From the NCBI GenBank assembly GCA_017988355.1, contig JAGNRX010000006.1, forward strand, positions 1-14,658: DNA of 14,658 nt. The letters are read 5' to 3'. Positions 6,986-13,690 of this stretch are shown piece after piece (positions within the stretch are counted from its first letter, which is position 1; each line of letters opens with the position of its first letter). A program made the position numbers and the translations under genes. The notes under the pieces are model-generated. The model was not told where the DNA came from, ran no database searches, and saw only the letters and a program-made list of their open reading frames with translations. The stretch is from Bacteroidales bacterium. GTDB lineage: Bacteria > Bacteroidota > Bacteroidia > Bacteroidales > P3.

Positions 6986-9307
6986 ATGAAAAAAATAGTA
7001 TTATTTATTCTTGTTTTCTCCTCTTATTTATTTGTAAATGCACAAAACGATTCAATTGATGTTCTGCATTATGATATTAATTTAGATATTAATAATATTG
7101 TAAAAGGAAGGCATATAGGACATTGCGACCTTAGTGTAAAAGTTATTAACCCCACTAATCAGATAATTAAACTTAATTTGCTTAATCATAGCGTGGATTC
7201 TATTTACGTTAATGGTTATCCAGCACCATACTATTATTACAACTCTCCAAACATAAGTATAACTATTCCCTTTGGAACTCAAGATGGAGACATTCTTAAT
7301 ATTCGTGTGTGGTATAGCGGTTCTCAAGTTACAGAACTATACGGTTGGGGAGGTATTCATTATGATCCGCGAATTATATATTCTCTAAACGTTGCAATAA
7401 TGGATCCTCAGCATTCTTTTGCAAGGAGTTGGTTCCCTTGTCAAGATATGTTTAGTGATAAGGCTACTTTCAATTTAAACATTAGCTCACAAAGCAGTAG
7501 AAACGTTATTTGTGGTGGAGTTTTGGATAGTGTTGAAAGTATTTCTGATTCTTCTTCAAGGTGGCATTGGAGGATACCTCAAACAATAGCTCCTTATCTT
7601 GTTTCAGTAACAATTGCAGACTATTATTTGATTGAAGATAGTGTTGTCGGAATTGCAAAAGATTTCCCACTTAATATTTATTGTTTTCCTGAAGATAGTT
7701 CTATTCTTAGATCTAAGGTTGGTTTGATTAAAGACGCTTTTCACGGCTTAGAATCAAAGTTTGGTGAGTTTAGATTTAATAGGGTTGGTTACAGTGTCAC
7801 TCCATTGGGAAGTATGGAGCATGTTGATAATATTAGCTTGGCAAGAAGTGCCGCAATTGGTCAGGGCGATGATAATAATAGTAATATTGTTCATGAGCTA
7901 GGTCATAGTTGGTTTGGCAATTATATGGGAGGCTACTGTGAATTGGATATGTGGATAAAGGAAGGGTGGACTAGTTGGAGCGAGAATATTTCTTTTGAAG
8001 CTCACTATGGTATTGAACATAGGAAGAATTACTTTAGAAATAATATGGAAGCAGTCCTTAATAAAATGCCTCTTGATGAGGGATATAGAATTTTATATGG
8101 AGTAACAGGAGCCGATGTTTATTCTAAAACAACTTATAGGAAAGGGGCTGCTGTTGTTCATACACTTAAAGGTTATCTGGGTGATGATGTTTTCTTCCCT
8201 TCTGTTAGAACTATGCTTTCAAACTATGGCTATGGAGTAATTAATACTTTTCAAATGCGAGATTTTCTGTCAACTGAAACCAATATTGATTTAAGTGATT
8301 TCTTTGATTTCTATGTTTTAGATAGTGGTTATAACCATTATTCAATTGCAGAAAAAGAGTTTAATGGAAATGTTGCAACAATATCAATTAAACAAAGAAC
8401 GATTGTAAATCAGAATGGGGGATGTTATTCAAGCCGAGTTCCTGTTACCTTTTTTGACCAAGATTGGAATAAGGAGAAACGAATTATTGAATTTACAGGG
8501 AGTTCAACAATTCAAAGTATTAATTTGAGTTTTAACCCAATTAATTGTTTTATTGATTTGGAAGAAGAAATTGCTGATGCAACCTTAGATAATTATAAAA
8601 CGATTGATAGTTTAGGGATATTTAGCTTTCCAAACACTTATTTCTATGCTGATATTCGTTCAAATCCTGACTCAATTTTTCTAAGAACTACCCTGCATTG
8701 GTTGGGTGAAGAAGATAACAACCCTCTGATTACCGGAGTTCAAAGAATAAGCAGAAAACACTATTGGACAATTGAGGGAATAGGTTTAGAGAACAGTCAA
8801 ATTGAAGCTAATTTCTTTTATAAGTTAGCCTCTAGTGTTAACAATTTTGATAATGATTTAATTAGTAAATATTCTTCTGTGGACTCTTTAATGCTCTTAT
8901 ATCGTCCTAACCAAAACTCACCTTGGATTCCTATTAAAACAAGTTTAGCAAATAACACTTCAGGCTATCTTAAGCTCAATTCGCTATGGGAGGGGGATTA
9001 TATTATGGCAGTAGGAGATAGGAGTATTCTTGATATAGCAAATGTTGATAAGGCATCTGAACCTAAAATGAAATTATACCCAAATCCTGTTAAGGACGAA
9101 GTGAATTTGAAGTTCTCTGATATAAAAAATGATTATAATTTAATTATTACTGATAATATGGGGAAGGAATTCTATAATACAAAAATTAATAAGGGTTCAA
9201 AAAACACTCAATTTAATATAGACCTTAATTCAGGACTATATATTATTTCACTCGTTTCCTTGGATAAAAAAACTCTTATTAGAGAGAAAATGATAGTTAT
9301 TAAATAA
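6986..9307 (+). CDS. Secreted M1-family zinc aminopeptidase with T9SS type A sorting domain
   Basis: The 773-residue protein begins with a signal peptide (MKKIVLFILVFSSYLFVNA, then Q). The M1 N-terminal beta-sandwich spans about 25-215. The catalytic domain has the substrate-binding GSMEH motif (275-279; GxMEN in classical members) and HELGH (303-307), with the third zinc ligand E326 in KEGW exactly 18 residues on. Y384 in TYRKG is the likely transition-state tyrosine. The HEAT-like C-domain of full M1 enzymes is missing and is replaced by strand-rich sequence. The last 80 residues, from about 695, are a T9SS type A domain opening with LYPNPV (697-702), so the enzyme should be sent across the outer membrane and attached or released. 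It would digest peptides from the N-terminus outside the cell. ATG 6986 is preferred over TTG 6980 because it directly precedes the signal peptide. Confidence 0.93.
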   Translation: MKKIVLFILVFSSYLFVNAQNDSIDVLHYDINLDINNIVKGRHIGHCDLSVKVINPTNQIIKLNLLNHSVDSIYVNGYPAPYYYYNSPNISITIPFGTQDGDILNIRVWYSGSQVTELYGWGGIHYDPRIIYSLNVAIMDPQHSFARSWFPCQDMFSDKATFNLNISSQSSRNVICGGVLDSVESISDSSSRWHWRIPQTIAPYLVSVTIADYYLIEDSVVGIAKDFPLNIYCFPEDSSILRSKVGLIKDAFHGLESKFGEFRFNRVGYSVTPLGSMEHVDNISLARSAAIGQGDDNNSNIVHELGHSWFGNYMGGYCELDMWIKEGWTSWSENISFEAHYGIEHRKNYFRNNMEAVLNKMPLDEGYRILYGVTGADVYSKTTYRKGAAVVHTLKGYLGDDVFFPSVRTMLSNYGYGVINTFQMRDFLSTETNIDLSDFFDFYVLDSGYNHYSIAEKEFNGNVATISIKQRTIVNQNGGCYSSRVPVTFFDQDWNKEKRIIEFTGSSTIQSINLSFNPINCFIDLEEEIADATLDNYKTIDSLGIFSFPNTYFYADIRSNPDSIFLRTTLHWLGEEDNNPLITGVQRISRKHYWTIEGIGLENSQIEANFFYKLASSVNNFDNDLISKYSSVDSLMLLYRPNQNSPWIPIKTSLANNTSGYLKLNSLWEGDYIMAVGDRSILDIANVDKASEPKMKLYPNPVKDEVNLKFSDIKNDYNLIITDNMGKEFYNTKINKGSKNTQFNIDLNSGLYIISLVSLDKKTLIREKMIVIK

Positions 9308-9368
9308 AAATTTTAATTTAGTGTTTACTTTTTTGAGAAATATCTGTTGTTATTATTGTAGATGATTT

Positions 9369-9941
9369 ATGGAAAGAAGAAAAGAACTAATAGACTTAAT
9401 AAATCTTTGCAAACAAGAAGACTCAATAGCTCAACAAAAACTATTTAATTGCTATAAAAACAATCTGTTTGCATTGTGTTTAAGATATTCAAAATCTAGC
9501 TCAGAGGCTGAAGATATGCTTTTGGAGGGTTGGATGAGGATATTTAAATCTATTGATAGTTTTGAAATAAATGATAGTTTTAACTCTTTTGTTTTTGAGG
9601 GTTGGATTAGGAAAATTATGATAAACAATGCAATTAATATATACAAGACAAACAAGAAGCATAATTTTAATGAGAAATATGTTGAAGAAAGTTGCATAGA
9701 TGATAAAGAAATTCATGAGACCGATTATTTGTTTTCCGAAGAAGAACTAATTGCTAGTGTTCAGAAACTTCCAAAAGCCCTAAAAGTTATTTTTAACCTC
9801 TCGGCAATTGATGGATATAGCAATAAAGAGATTAGTCAAGAATTAAATATGACAACAGACAGCGTTAAGTCTAACCTATATAAGGCAAGAAGGGCTTTAA
9901 GAGAAAATTTAGAACAAATAGCGAACAACGATTTGAGATGA
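9369..9941 (+). CDS. ECF-type RNA polymerase sigma factor
   Basis: The 190-residue group 4 sigma factor has a region 2 fold at about 22-94 (FNCYKNNLFALCLRYSKSSSEAEDMLLEGWMRIFKSIDSF, with the DML and RIF core-binding helix). An acidic linker follows (about 100-125). Region 4 at 131-182 contains the helix-turn-helix GYSNKEISQELNMTTDSVKSNLYKARRAL, which reads the -35 box. There is no region 1.1 or 3, as expected for ECF factors. Its stop codon overlaps the start of the next gene (ATGA at 9938-9941), the usual arrangement for a sigma factor and its membrane-bound anti-sigma partner. Target promoters are unknown; the 61-base gap upstream shows no perfect TAnnTTTG box (only TATTATTG), which would be compatible with self-regulation. 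Confidence 0.93.
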   Translation: MERRKELIDLINLCKQEDSIAQQKLFNCYKNNLFALCLRYSKSSSEAEDMLLEGWMRIFKSIDSFEINDSFNSFVFEGWIRKIMINNAINIYKTNKKHNFNEKYVEESCIDDKEIHETDYLFSEEELIASVQKLPKALKVIFNLSAIDGYSNKEISQELNMTTDSVKSNLYKARRALRENLEQIANNDLR

Positions 9942-10774
9942 AAGATATAGATAAAATATTCAGCAAATTAAAGGATACAGAGATTGAGTCACCAGATATT
10001 TGGAATAGACTCGAGTCTCAGTTAGGGAATACTCCACAAACTAATATTAGTAGTAATTTAGATAAGGTTGGTGCTGGAAAATCACTAACATTAACTACTA
10101 TACTAAAAACTGTTGGCATAGTTGCTTCAATAGGAGCTATAGGAATTGGTTCGTACTTAATAGTTGACAATATTAATGATAGATCTAAAGAAGAAACAAT
10201 TTTCAAAACTCAAGTAGAATCTCCTAAAACAAGTAAAGAATCAATAGACCTAAAAAATAAAGAGAAAACGATAAACTTTGAGGAGGCTAAGTTAATAATA
10301 GGGGAAGAAAAGATTATCTGTTCAAATCCAAAGAAAGAAGAGCTAACAACAACCTTTAAGGTTAGTGATGAATCAAATATTGTTTTGGAGAATAATAACT
10401 ATTCAATCAAAACAACAAATACAGCTCAATCTTACCCATCTGAAATAACAATTGATTATGTCAAAGAAGATAGTTCAAAAGCTATTGAAAAGGCTTTGCC
10501 TATTATCTCAGAAATCCCAAAATTTAAACCCTCTAATGTCATTACACCTAATGGTGATGGGAAAAATGATGTGTTTGTTATTAGAGATGTTGATAAATTC
10601 CCAGATAATTGTCTAATTATTTTTGACCGCAATGGTAAGTCGGTGTATAAATGTAGGGGTTATAAGAATAATTTTAACGCCCTCAATATTCCTCTTGGAT
10701 CCTATTTCTATAAGTTTGAGTACAATGATTTAGGTAAGAAAGTAACTAAGGTAGGAAGCATTACTGTGATGTAA
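9938..10774 (+). CDS. Anti-sigma-like membrane protein with T9SS type B (CHU_C) domain
   Basis: The 278-residue protein has four parts. Residues 1-50 are cytoplasmic and contain MKDIDKIFSKLKDTEIESPDIWNRLESQL, a pattern (aspartates, then P-x-x-W-x-x-L) that I recall at the start of Bacteroidota proteins encoded beside ECF sigma factors. A single membrane helix lies at about 53-76 (TTILKTVGIVASIGAIGIGSYLIV). A low-complexity periplasmic linker spans 77-195, rich in K, E, S, T and N. Residues 199-278 form a CHU_C or type B sorting domain: NVITPNGDGKNDVF (200-213), LIIFDRNGKSVYK (226-238) and IPLGSYFYKFEY (251-262). CHU_C domains normally send cargo through T9SS, but here the domain is tethered to the inner membrane. 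The ATGA overlap with the sigma factor gene strongly suggests sigma/anti-sigma control. No cleavable signal peptide is seen. The T9SS-sensing idea is inference. Confidence 0.85.
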   Translation: MKDIDKIFSKLKDTEIESPDIWNRLESQLGNTPQTNISSNLDKVGAGKSLTLTTILKTVGIVASIGAIGIGSYLIVDNINDRSKEETIFKTQVESPKTSKESIDLKNKEKTINFEEAKLIIGEEKIICSNPKKEELTTTFKVSDESNIVLENNNYSIKTTNTAQSYPSEITIDYVKEDSSKAIEKALPIISEIPKFKPSNVITPNGDGKNDVFVIRDVDKFPDNCLIIFDRNGKSVYKCRGYKNNFNALNIPLGSYFYKFEYNDLGKKVTKVGSITVM

Positions 10775-10872
10775 GAAATCGAGTTTTAAGCATTTTTTTA
10801 ATAAAATTATCGGTTAAATCTCTTGAGTGTTACAAAAAGTTACTAATATTGCAAATTATTTTTGCATAATCT

Positions 10873-11286
10873 ATGAAACCACAAGTTAACAAATTAAGAG
10901 CGATTATTAGCTTCAACAAGCTAACAAAGAGTCAATTATTACTATTCAGTCAAGCTTATCCAGAGGGATATGCCGCATATATTCAAAAAATCAATAAACC
11001 ATCAGGCGATATTATTTATGTTGTCCCTTTTGAAACAGAGGATACAATATATATGGTTAAGGTTGATGTGAAAGTCGATGCTAAACTAACGGAAGAGGAA
11101 TTCGATAAAGAAATCTTTCAAGCTTCCAAGAACCATGATTTTTCAGATGAAGCAGAAAAGGAGGAAGAAGAAGATGAAAAGCCATCAAAGGATACTTTCG
11201 TTCTTGTTCATGGTGACTATGCAGAGGACAAAATTGAGGATGATGATGATGAGGATGAAGACCAAGAGGAGGATGAGAAAAATTAA
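10873..11286 (+). CDS. Conserved hypothetical protein with acidic tail
   Basis: The 137-residue cytoplasmic protein has no motif I can name. Residues 1-72 look folded: KLRAIISFNKLTKSQLLLFSQAYPEGYAAYIQ is helical, and IIYVVPFETEDTIYMVKVDVKVD forms two strands. From about 85 to the end it is strongly acidic, with runs of E at 97-102 and of D and E at 122-137; a short ordered insert (DTFVLVHGDYAE) interrupts the acid run. The tail may bind cations or basic proteins, which is inference. It heads a close-packed operon: Mrp starts 11 bases on, then Nfu, then PduO-type. The TAnnTTTG-like TATTTTTG at 10857-10864 is only 8 bases before the ATG and would give an almost leaderless mRNA. No function should be assigned. 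Confidence 0.8.
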   Translation: MKPQVNKLRAIISFNKLTKSQLLLFSQAYPEGYAAYIQKINKPSGDIIYVVPFETEDTIYMVKVDVKVDAKLTEEEFDKEIFQASKNHDFSDEAEKEEEEDEKPSKDTFVLVHGDYAEDKIEDDDDEDEDQEEDEKN

Positions 11287-11297
11287 AATATAGAATA

Positions 11298-12134
11298 ATG
11301 AATATATTTGAACAAAGAAAAGAAAAAGAGATGAAGATTACTCAATCAATGTCAAAGGTTAAGCATTTGCTTGCTGTTGGCAGTGGTAAGGGTGGTGTTG
11401 GTAAATCTACTGTTTCTGCTAACCTTGCAATAAGTCTTGCACAACTTGGATTCAAGGTTGGATTGGCAGACGTAGATATTTACGGACCTTCAGTTCCAAC
11501 TCTTTTTAACATAGAGAACGAAGAGGTAGTTGGTCAAGAAATTGAAGGGAAAATACATTTTCTTCCAATAGAGAAGTTTGGAATAAAACTTATGTCTATT
11601 GGTTTCTTTGTTGATAGCACAAAAGCCTTGATGTGGCGTGGACCAATGGCTTCAAACACTGTAATTCAAATGCTATCTGAAACTCTATGGGGAGAATTAG
11701 ATTATTTGATTTTTGATATGCCTCCAGGTACAGGTGATATTCAACTAACCCTTTCAAACGACTTCAAGCTCTCAGGAGCAGTCTTTGTTTCAACTCCTCA
11801 GCAACTATCTGTTTCTGATGTCAGAAGAGCAGTCAATATGTTTACAAATGAAAGCGTTAGTGTTCCAGTTTTAGGTTTGGTTGAAAACATGGCGTATTTT
11901 ACTCCTAAAGAACTACCTAACAACAAGTATTATTTATTTGGAAAAGGGGGAACAGAGACATTAGCTAAAGAGTTAAATATTGAATTATTGGGTCAAATCC
12001 CTATTTCTGTAGATATTTCTGAAACAAATGATAGTGGAAATCCAATAAGTTTGATTGTTGATTCGTTAGAAAGTATTAGTTTTTTGAGTTTAGCTCGAAG
12101 AATCAATGAAAAACTAAATAATAATAATAAATAA
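11298..12134 (+). CDS. mrp: Mrp/NBP35-family ATP-binding iron-sulfur carrier, short form
   Basis: This 278-residue P-loop ATPase (ApbC/Mrp) is thought to load iron-sulfur clusters onto target proteins in the cytoplasm. The deviant Walker A SGKGGVGKST (29-38) is intact. DVDIYGPSVP carries the family's switch I region, LWGELDYLIFDMPPGTGD is Walker B, and STPQQLSVSDVRRAVNMF is the A-loop helix. The segment GLVENMAYFTPKELPNNKYYLFGKGG lacks the CxxC that holds the bridging cluster in E. coli-type Mrp, a variation I have seen in Bacteroidota copies. Also missing is the N-terminal MIP18 (DUF59) domain of about 90 residues that most Bacteroidota Mrp proteins carry, since only some 22 residues precede the P-loop. 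The following Nfu gene, 8 bases away, provides a CxxC scaffold, so the two probably act together. Confidence 0.93.
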   Translation: MNIFEQRKEKEMKITQSMSKVKHLLAVGSGKGGVGKSTVSANLAISLAQLGFKVGLADVDIYGPSVPTLFNIENEEVVGQEIEGKIHFLPIEKFGIKLMSIGFFVDSTKALMWRGPMASNTVIQMLSETLWGELDYLIFDMPPGTGDIQLTLSNDFKLSGAVFVSTPQQLSVSDVRRAVNMFTNESVSVPVLGLVENMAYFTPKELPNNKYYLFGKGGTETLAKELNIELLGQIPISVDISETNDSGNPISLIVDSLESISFLSLARRINEKLNNNNK

Positions 12135-12142
12135 CAAATATT

Positions 12143-12388
12143 ATGACACCAGAAGAAAAACAAGCATTAGAAATAAAAGTAAAAGAAGTTTTAGAACAAA
12201 TTAGACCATACCTACAAAGTGATGGAGGAGATTTGAAATTTGTAAACATGAGTGATGAAAAAGTTGTTTATGTTGAACTTCAAGGTCACTGTGGCACATG
12301 TCCTCATGCTATGATAACCCTAAAACAAGGGGTGGAACAAGCAGTTATAGAGGCTCTTCCTGAAATTAAAGCTGTTGAAAGAGTTTAG
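12143..12388 (+). CDS. NifU C-terminal domain protein (Nfu-type Fe-S scaffold)
   Basis: The 81-residue protein is a stand-alone NifU C-terminal (Nfu) domain. Family landmarks are the opening helix EIKVKEVLEQIRPYLQSDGGDLKFV (10-34) and LQGHCGTCPHAMITLKQGVEQAV (47-69), with C50 and C53 forming the CxxC that binds a cluster across a dimer. It passes iron-sulfur clusters to apoproteins. The gene follows mrp by 8 bases and precedes the PduO-type gene by 5, so expression is surely shared. The size is at the short end for the domain but complete. An isolated Nfu next to a CxxC-less, MIP18-less Mrp implies that the cluster-holding step is supplied by this partner, which is inference. Confidence 0.93.
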   Translation: MTPEEKQALEIKVKEVLEQIRPYLQSDGGDLKFVNMSDEKVVYVELQGHCGTCPHAMITLKQGVEQAVIEALPEIKAVERV

Positions 12389-12393
12389 TAGGA

Positions 12394-12972
12394 ATGATTT
12401 ACACTAAAACCGGAGATAGAGGAACTACATCTTTGATTGGAGGTAAGAGAGTGCCTAAATATGACTTGAGAGTTGAGTGTTATGGAACATTAGACGAATT
12501 CAATTGTCATTTAGGACTTATAAGAGATCTTATTATTAAAAGAGAAAGAAAACTAGGAAAATCAACAAAAGAGATTGATTCTAATTCTATTTCTGTTGAG
12601 CTTTTATCTATAATCAATACCATATTTAACGCCCAAGCAATTGTTGCGTGTGAGGACGAAACCATCAAAACACTTCCCCCAATTACTGATGAGAATATTT
12701 TAGTATTGGAAAACAGAATTGATTTACTAGAGGGTGAGCTACCTAAATTAAAAAGTTTTATTTTACCAACAGGATATTATATTTCATCAGAGATGCAAGT
12801 TGCTAGAACAATTTGTAGGAGAGCAGAAAGACTGCTTTGTAAATTAAATGATGAGCAAGCTCTTGACCCACAGGTATTAATATATATCAATCGTTTGTCA
12901 GATTATCTTTTTATCTTGTCAAGAAAGTTGATGAAAGATAGGGGCAAAGAAGAGATTTTATGGGCACCATAA
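12394..12972 (+). CDS. pduO: PduO-type cob(I)yrinic acid a,c-diamide adenosyltransferase
   Basis: The 192-residue ATP:Co(I)rrinoid adenosyltransferase makes adenosylcobalamin (coenzyme B12) from ATP and reduced corrinoid. PduO-type motifs run in order: TKTGDRGTTSLIGGKRVPK (4-22), the ATP-binding N-terminus; RVECYGTLDEFNCHLG (26-41); SFILPTG (121-127; PGG is usual at the turn); the arginine-rich catalytic helix ARTICRRAER (137-146); and INRLSDYLFILSR (165-177). The length fits a single-domain trimeric enzyme. It sits last in the operon after Nfu. Iron-sulfur and B12 genes are not an obvious pair, and no B12 riboswitch is visible, so control may simply follow the operon. The start ATG is preceded immediately by AGGA, too close for a normal ribosome binding site. 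The pduO name is by homology type only. Confidence 0.93.
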   Translation: MIYTKTGDRGTTSLIGGKRVPKYDLRVECYGTLDEFNCHLGLIRDLIIKRERKLGKSTKEIDSNSISVELLSIINTIFNAQAIVACEDETIKTLPPITDENILVLENRIDLLEGELPKLKSFILPTGYYISSEMQVARTICRRAERLLCKLNDEQALDPQVLIYINRLSDYLFILSRKLMKDRGKEEILWAP

Positions 12973-13024
12973 TCTAAGATAGCAGAAATAAAAAGCTTCA
13001 AAATTTAAAATAAATCAGCTTAAG

Positions 13025-13055
13025 TTTGTTTGTATAAGAATTAATACTACTTTTG
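13025..13055 (+). promoter_or_regulatory. Promoter of the DUF2795 gene
   Basis: TTTG (13025-13028), 19 bases, then TACTTTTG (13048-13055) form a perfect Bacteroidota promoter. A second TTTG overlaps at 13029-13032. The leader to ATG 13115 is about 50-55 bases. Confidence 0.8.
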
Positions 13056-13114
13056 CAAAAAATCAGAGGGTTATTTTTAATTTTAGGAGTATAAACTTAA
13101 AATATTTAGAAACA

Positions 13115-13336
13115 ATGTATTGGACATTAGAATTAGCTTCAAAATTAGAGGACGCACCATGGCCAGCAACACGTGAAGAGCTTTTAGACTACGCTTTAAG
13201 GAGCGGTGCACCGGCAGAAGTTGTTGAGAATCTTACTGAAATAGAAGATGAGGGAGAGACTTATGATAGCATAGAGGATATTTGGACAGATTATCCCACA
13301 AAGGACGATTTCTTCTTCCACGAAGATGAGTACTAA
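13115..13336 (+). CDS. DUF2795 family small protein
   Basis: The 73-residue acidic protein is highly characteristic of Bacteroidota: MYWTLELASKLEDAPWPATREELLDYALRSGAPAEVVENLTEIEDEGETYDSIEDIWTDYPTKDDFFFHEDEY. The tryptophan-proline APWPAT (14-19) and helix EELLDYALRSGAPAEVVENL (21-40) mark DUF2795. There is no signal peptide and no known function. It is monocistronic, with a perfect promoter 60 bases upstream and a strong terminator 25 bases downstream, so it is probably well expressed. The leader between promoter and ATG contains AGGAG (13085-13089), too far from the start to act as a ribosome binding site. Confidence 0.93.
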   Translation: MYWTLELASKLEDAPWPATREELLDYALRSGAPAEVVENLTEIEDEGETYDSIEDIWTDYPTKDDFFFHEDEY

Positions 13337-13361
13337 AATTAGAGCTAAGTAAAAGAGAAAG

Positions 13362-13391
13362 AGCGTTTTGATAATTCAGAACGCTTTTTTT
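13362..13391 (+). terminator. Intrinsic terminator after the DUF2795 gene
   Basis: AGCGTTTTG and CAGAACGCT form a 9-bp stem with one G-U pair around loop ATAATT, followed by seven T residues. It separates the DUF2795 gene from the 375-base regulatory gap. Confidence 0.88.
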
Positions 13392-13505
13392 ATTTGCCTT
13401 AAATCCTTTAATTTACATTTAATGCGTTAGTTTAAACCATAAAATCTTCATTAGATTGGACTAATTTCAAAGACTAAATCATTAAATATAAGTATTAAAG
13501 TCCTA

Positions 13506-13513
13506 TATCTTTG
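13506..13513 (+). promoter_or_regulatory. Isolated -7 promoter element facing the repeat array
   Basis: TATCTTTG is a perfect TAnnTTTG box, 9 bases before the first 22-bp repeat. No TTTG is found at the proper -33 distance. If active, transcription would begin at the array, making it part of an RNA. The rest of 13392-13505 is AT-rich and shows no further structure I can identify. Confidence 0.35.
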
Positions 13514-13522
13514 TTTGAAATT

Positions 13523-13610
13523 GCTAAGATGTGCATCTCAGTCTGCTCAGATGTACATCTCACGCTGCTAAGATGTACATCTAAAGAAGCTAAGATGTAC
13601 ATCTGAGTAA
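13523..13610 (+). repeat. Four tandem 22-bp repeats with a 12-bp palindromic core
   Basis: Units start at 13523, 13545, 13567 and 13589, each exactly 22 bp, with consensus GCTAAGATGTACATCTNNNNNN. The core AGATGTACATCT is a perfect palindrome in units 2-4 (13549-13560, 13571-13582, 13593-13604) and has one change (AGATGTGCATCT) in unit 1 (13527-13538). Outer bases CT and AG extend the symmetry in units 1 and 4. A dimeric DNA-binding protein reading each palindrome, two helical turns apart, would bind one DNA face. The spacing is too short and the spacers too uniform for CRISPR. Confidence 0.92.
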
Positions 13611-13613
13611 AAT

Positions 13614-13690
13614 GAAACGCCGTAATAGAAATTTAATACAGCATTTCCATAATTTATTACAGCGTTTCAGAAATTTTATATGGCGTTTTG
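13614..13690 (+). repeat. Four RAAACGCYGTAWTA-like elements in phase with the palindromes
   Basis: One forward copy, GAAACGCCGTAATA (13614-13627), is followed by three reverse copies: TAATACAGCATTTCC (13634-13648), TATTACAGCGTTTC (13655-13668) and TATATGGCGTTTTG (13677-13690). On the reverse strand these last three read GGAAATGCTGTATTA, GAAACGCTGTAATA and CAAAACGCCATATA. Their central GC steps lie 22, 21 and 21 bases apart and continue the phase of the preceding palindromes. Copies 1 and 3 are an almost perfect inverted pair. Confidence 0.82.

Noticed and set aside
11298..12134. Mrp truncated by a frameshift
   Set aside because: The upstream reading frame encodes an unrelated intact protein with its own start and stop, and no MIP18-like sequence appears in other frames of the 11-base gap.
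13523..13610. CRISPR array
   Set aside because: The repeated core is 12-16 bp with only about 6 variable bases between cores, far too short for spacers, and no cas genes are visible.
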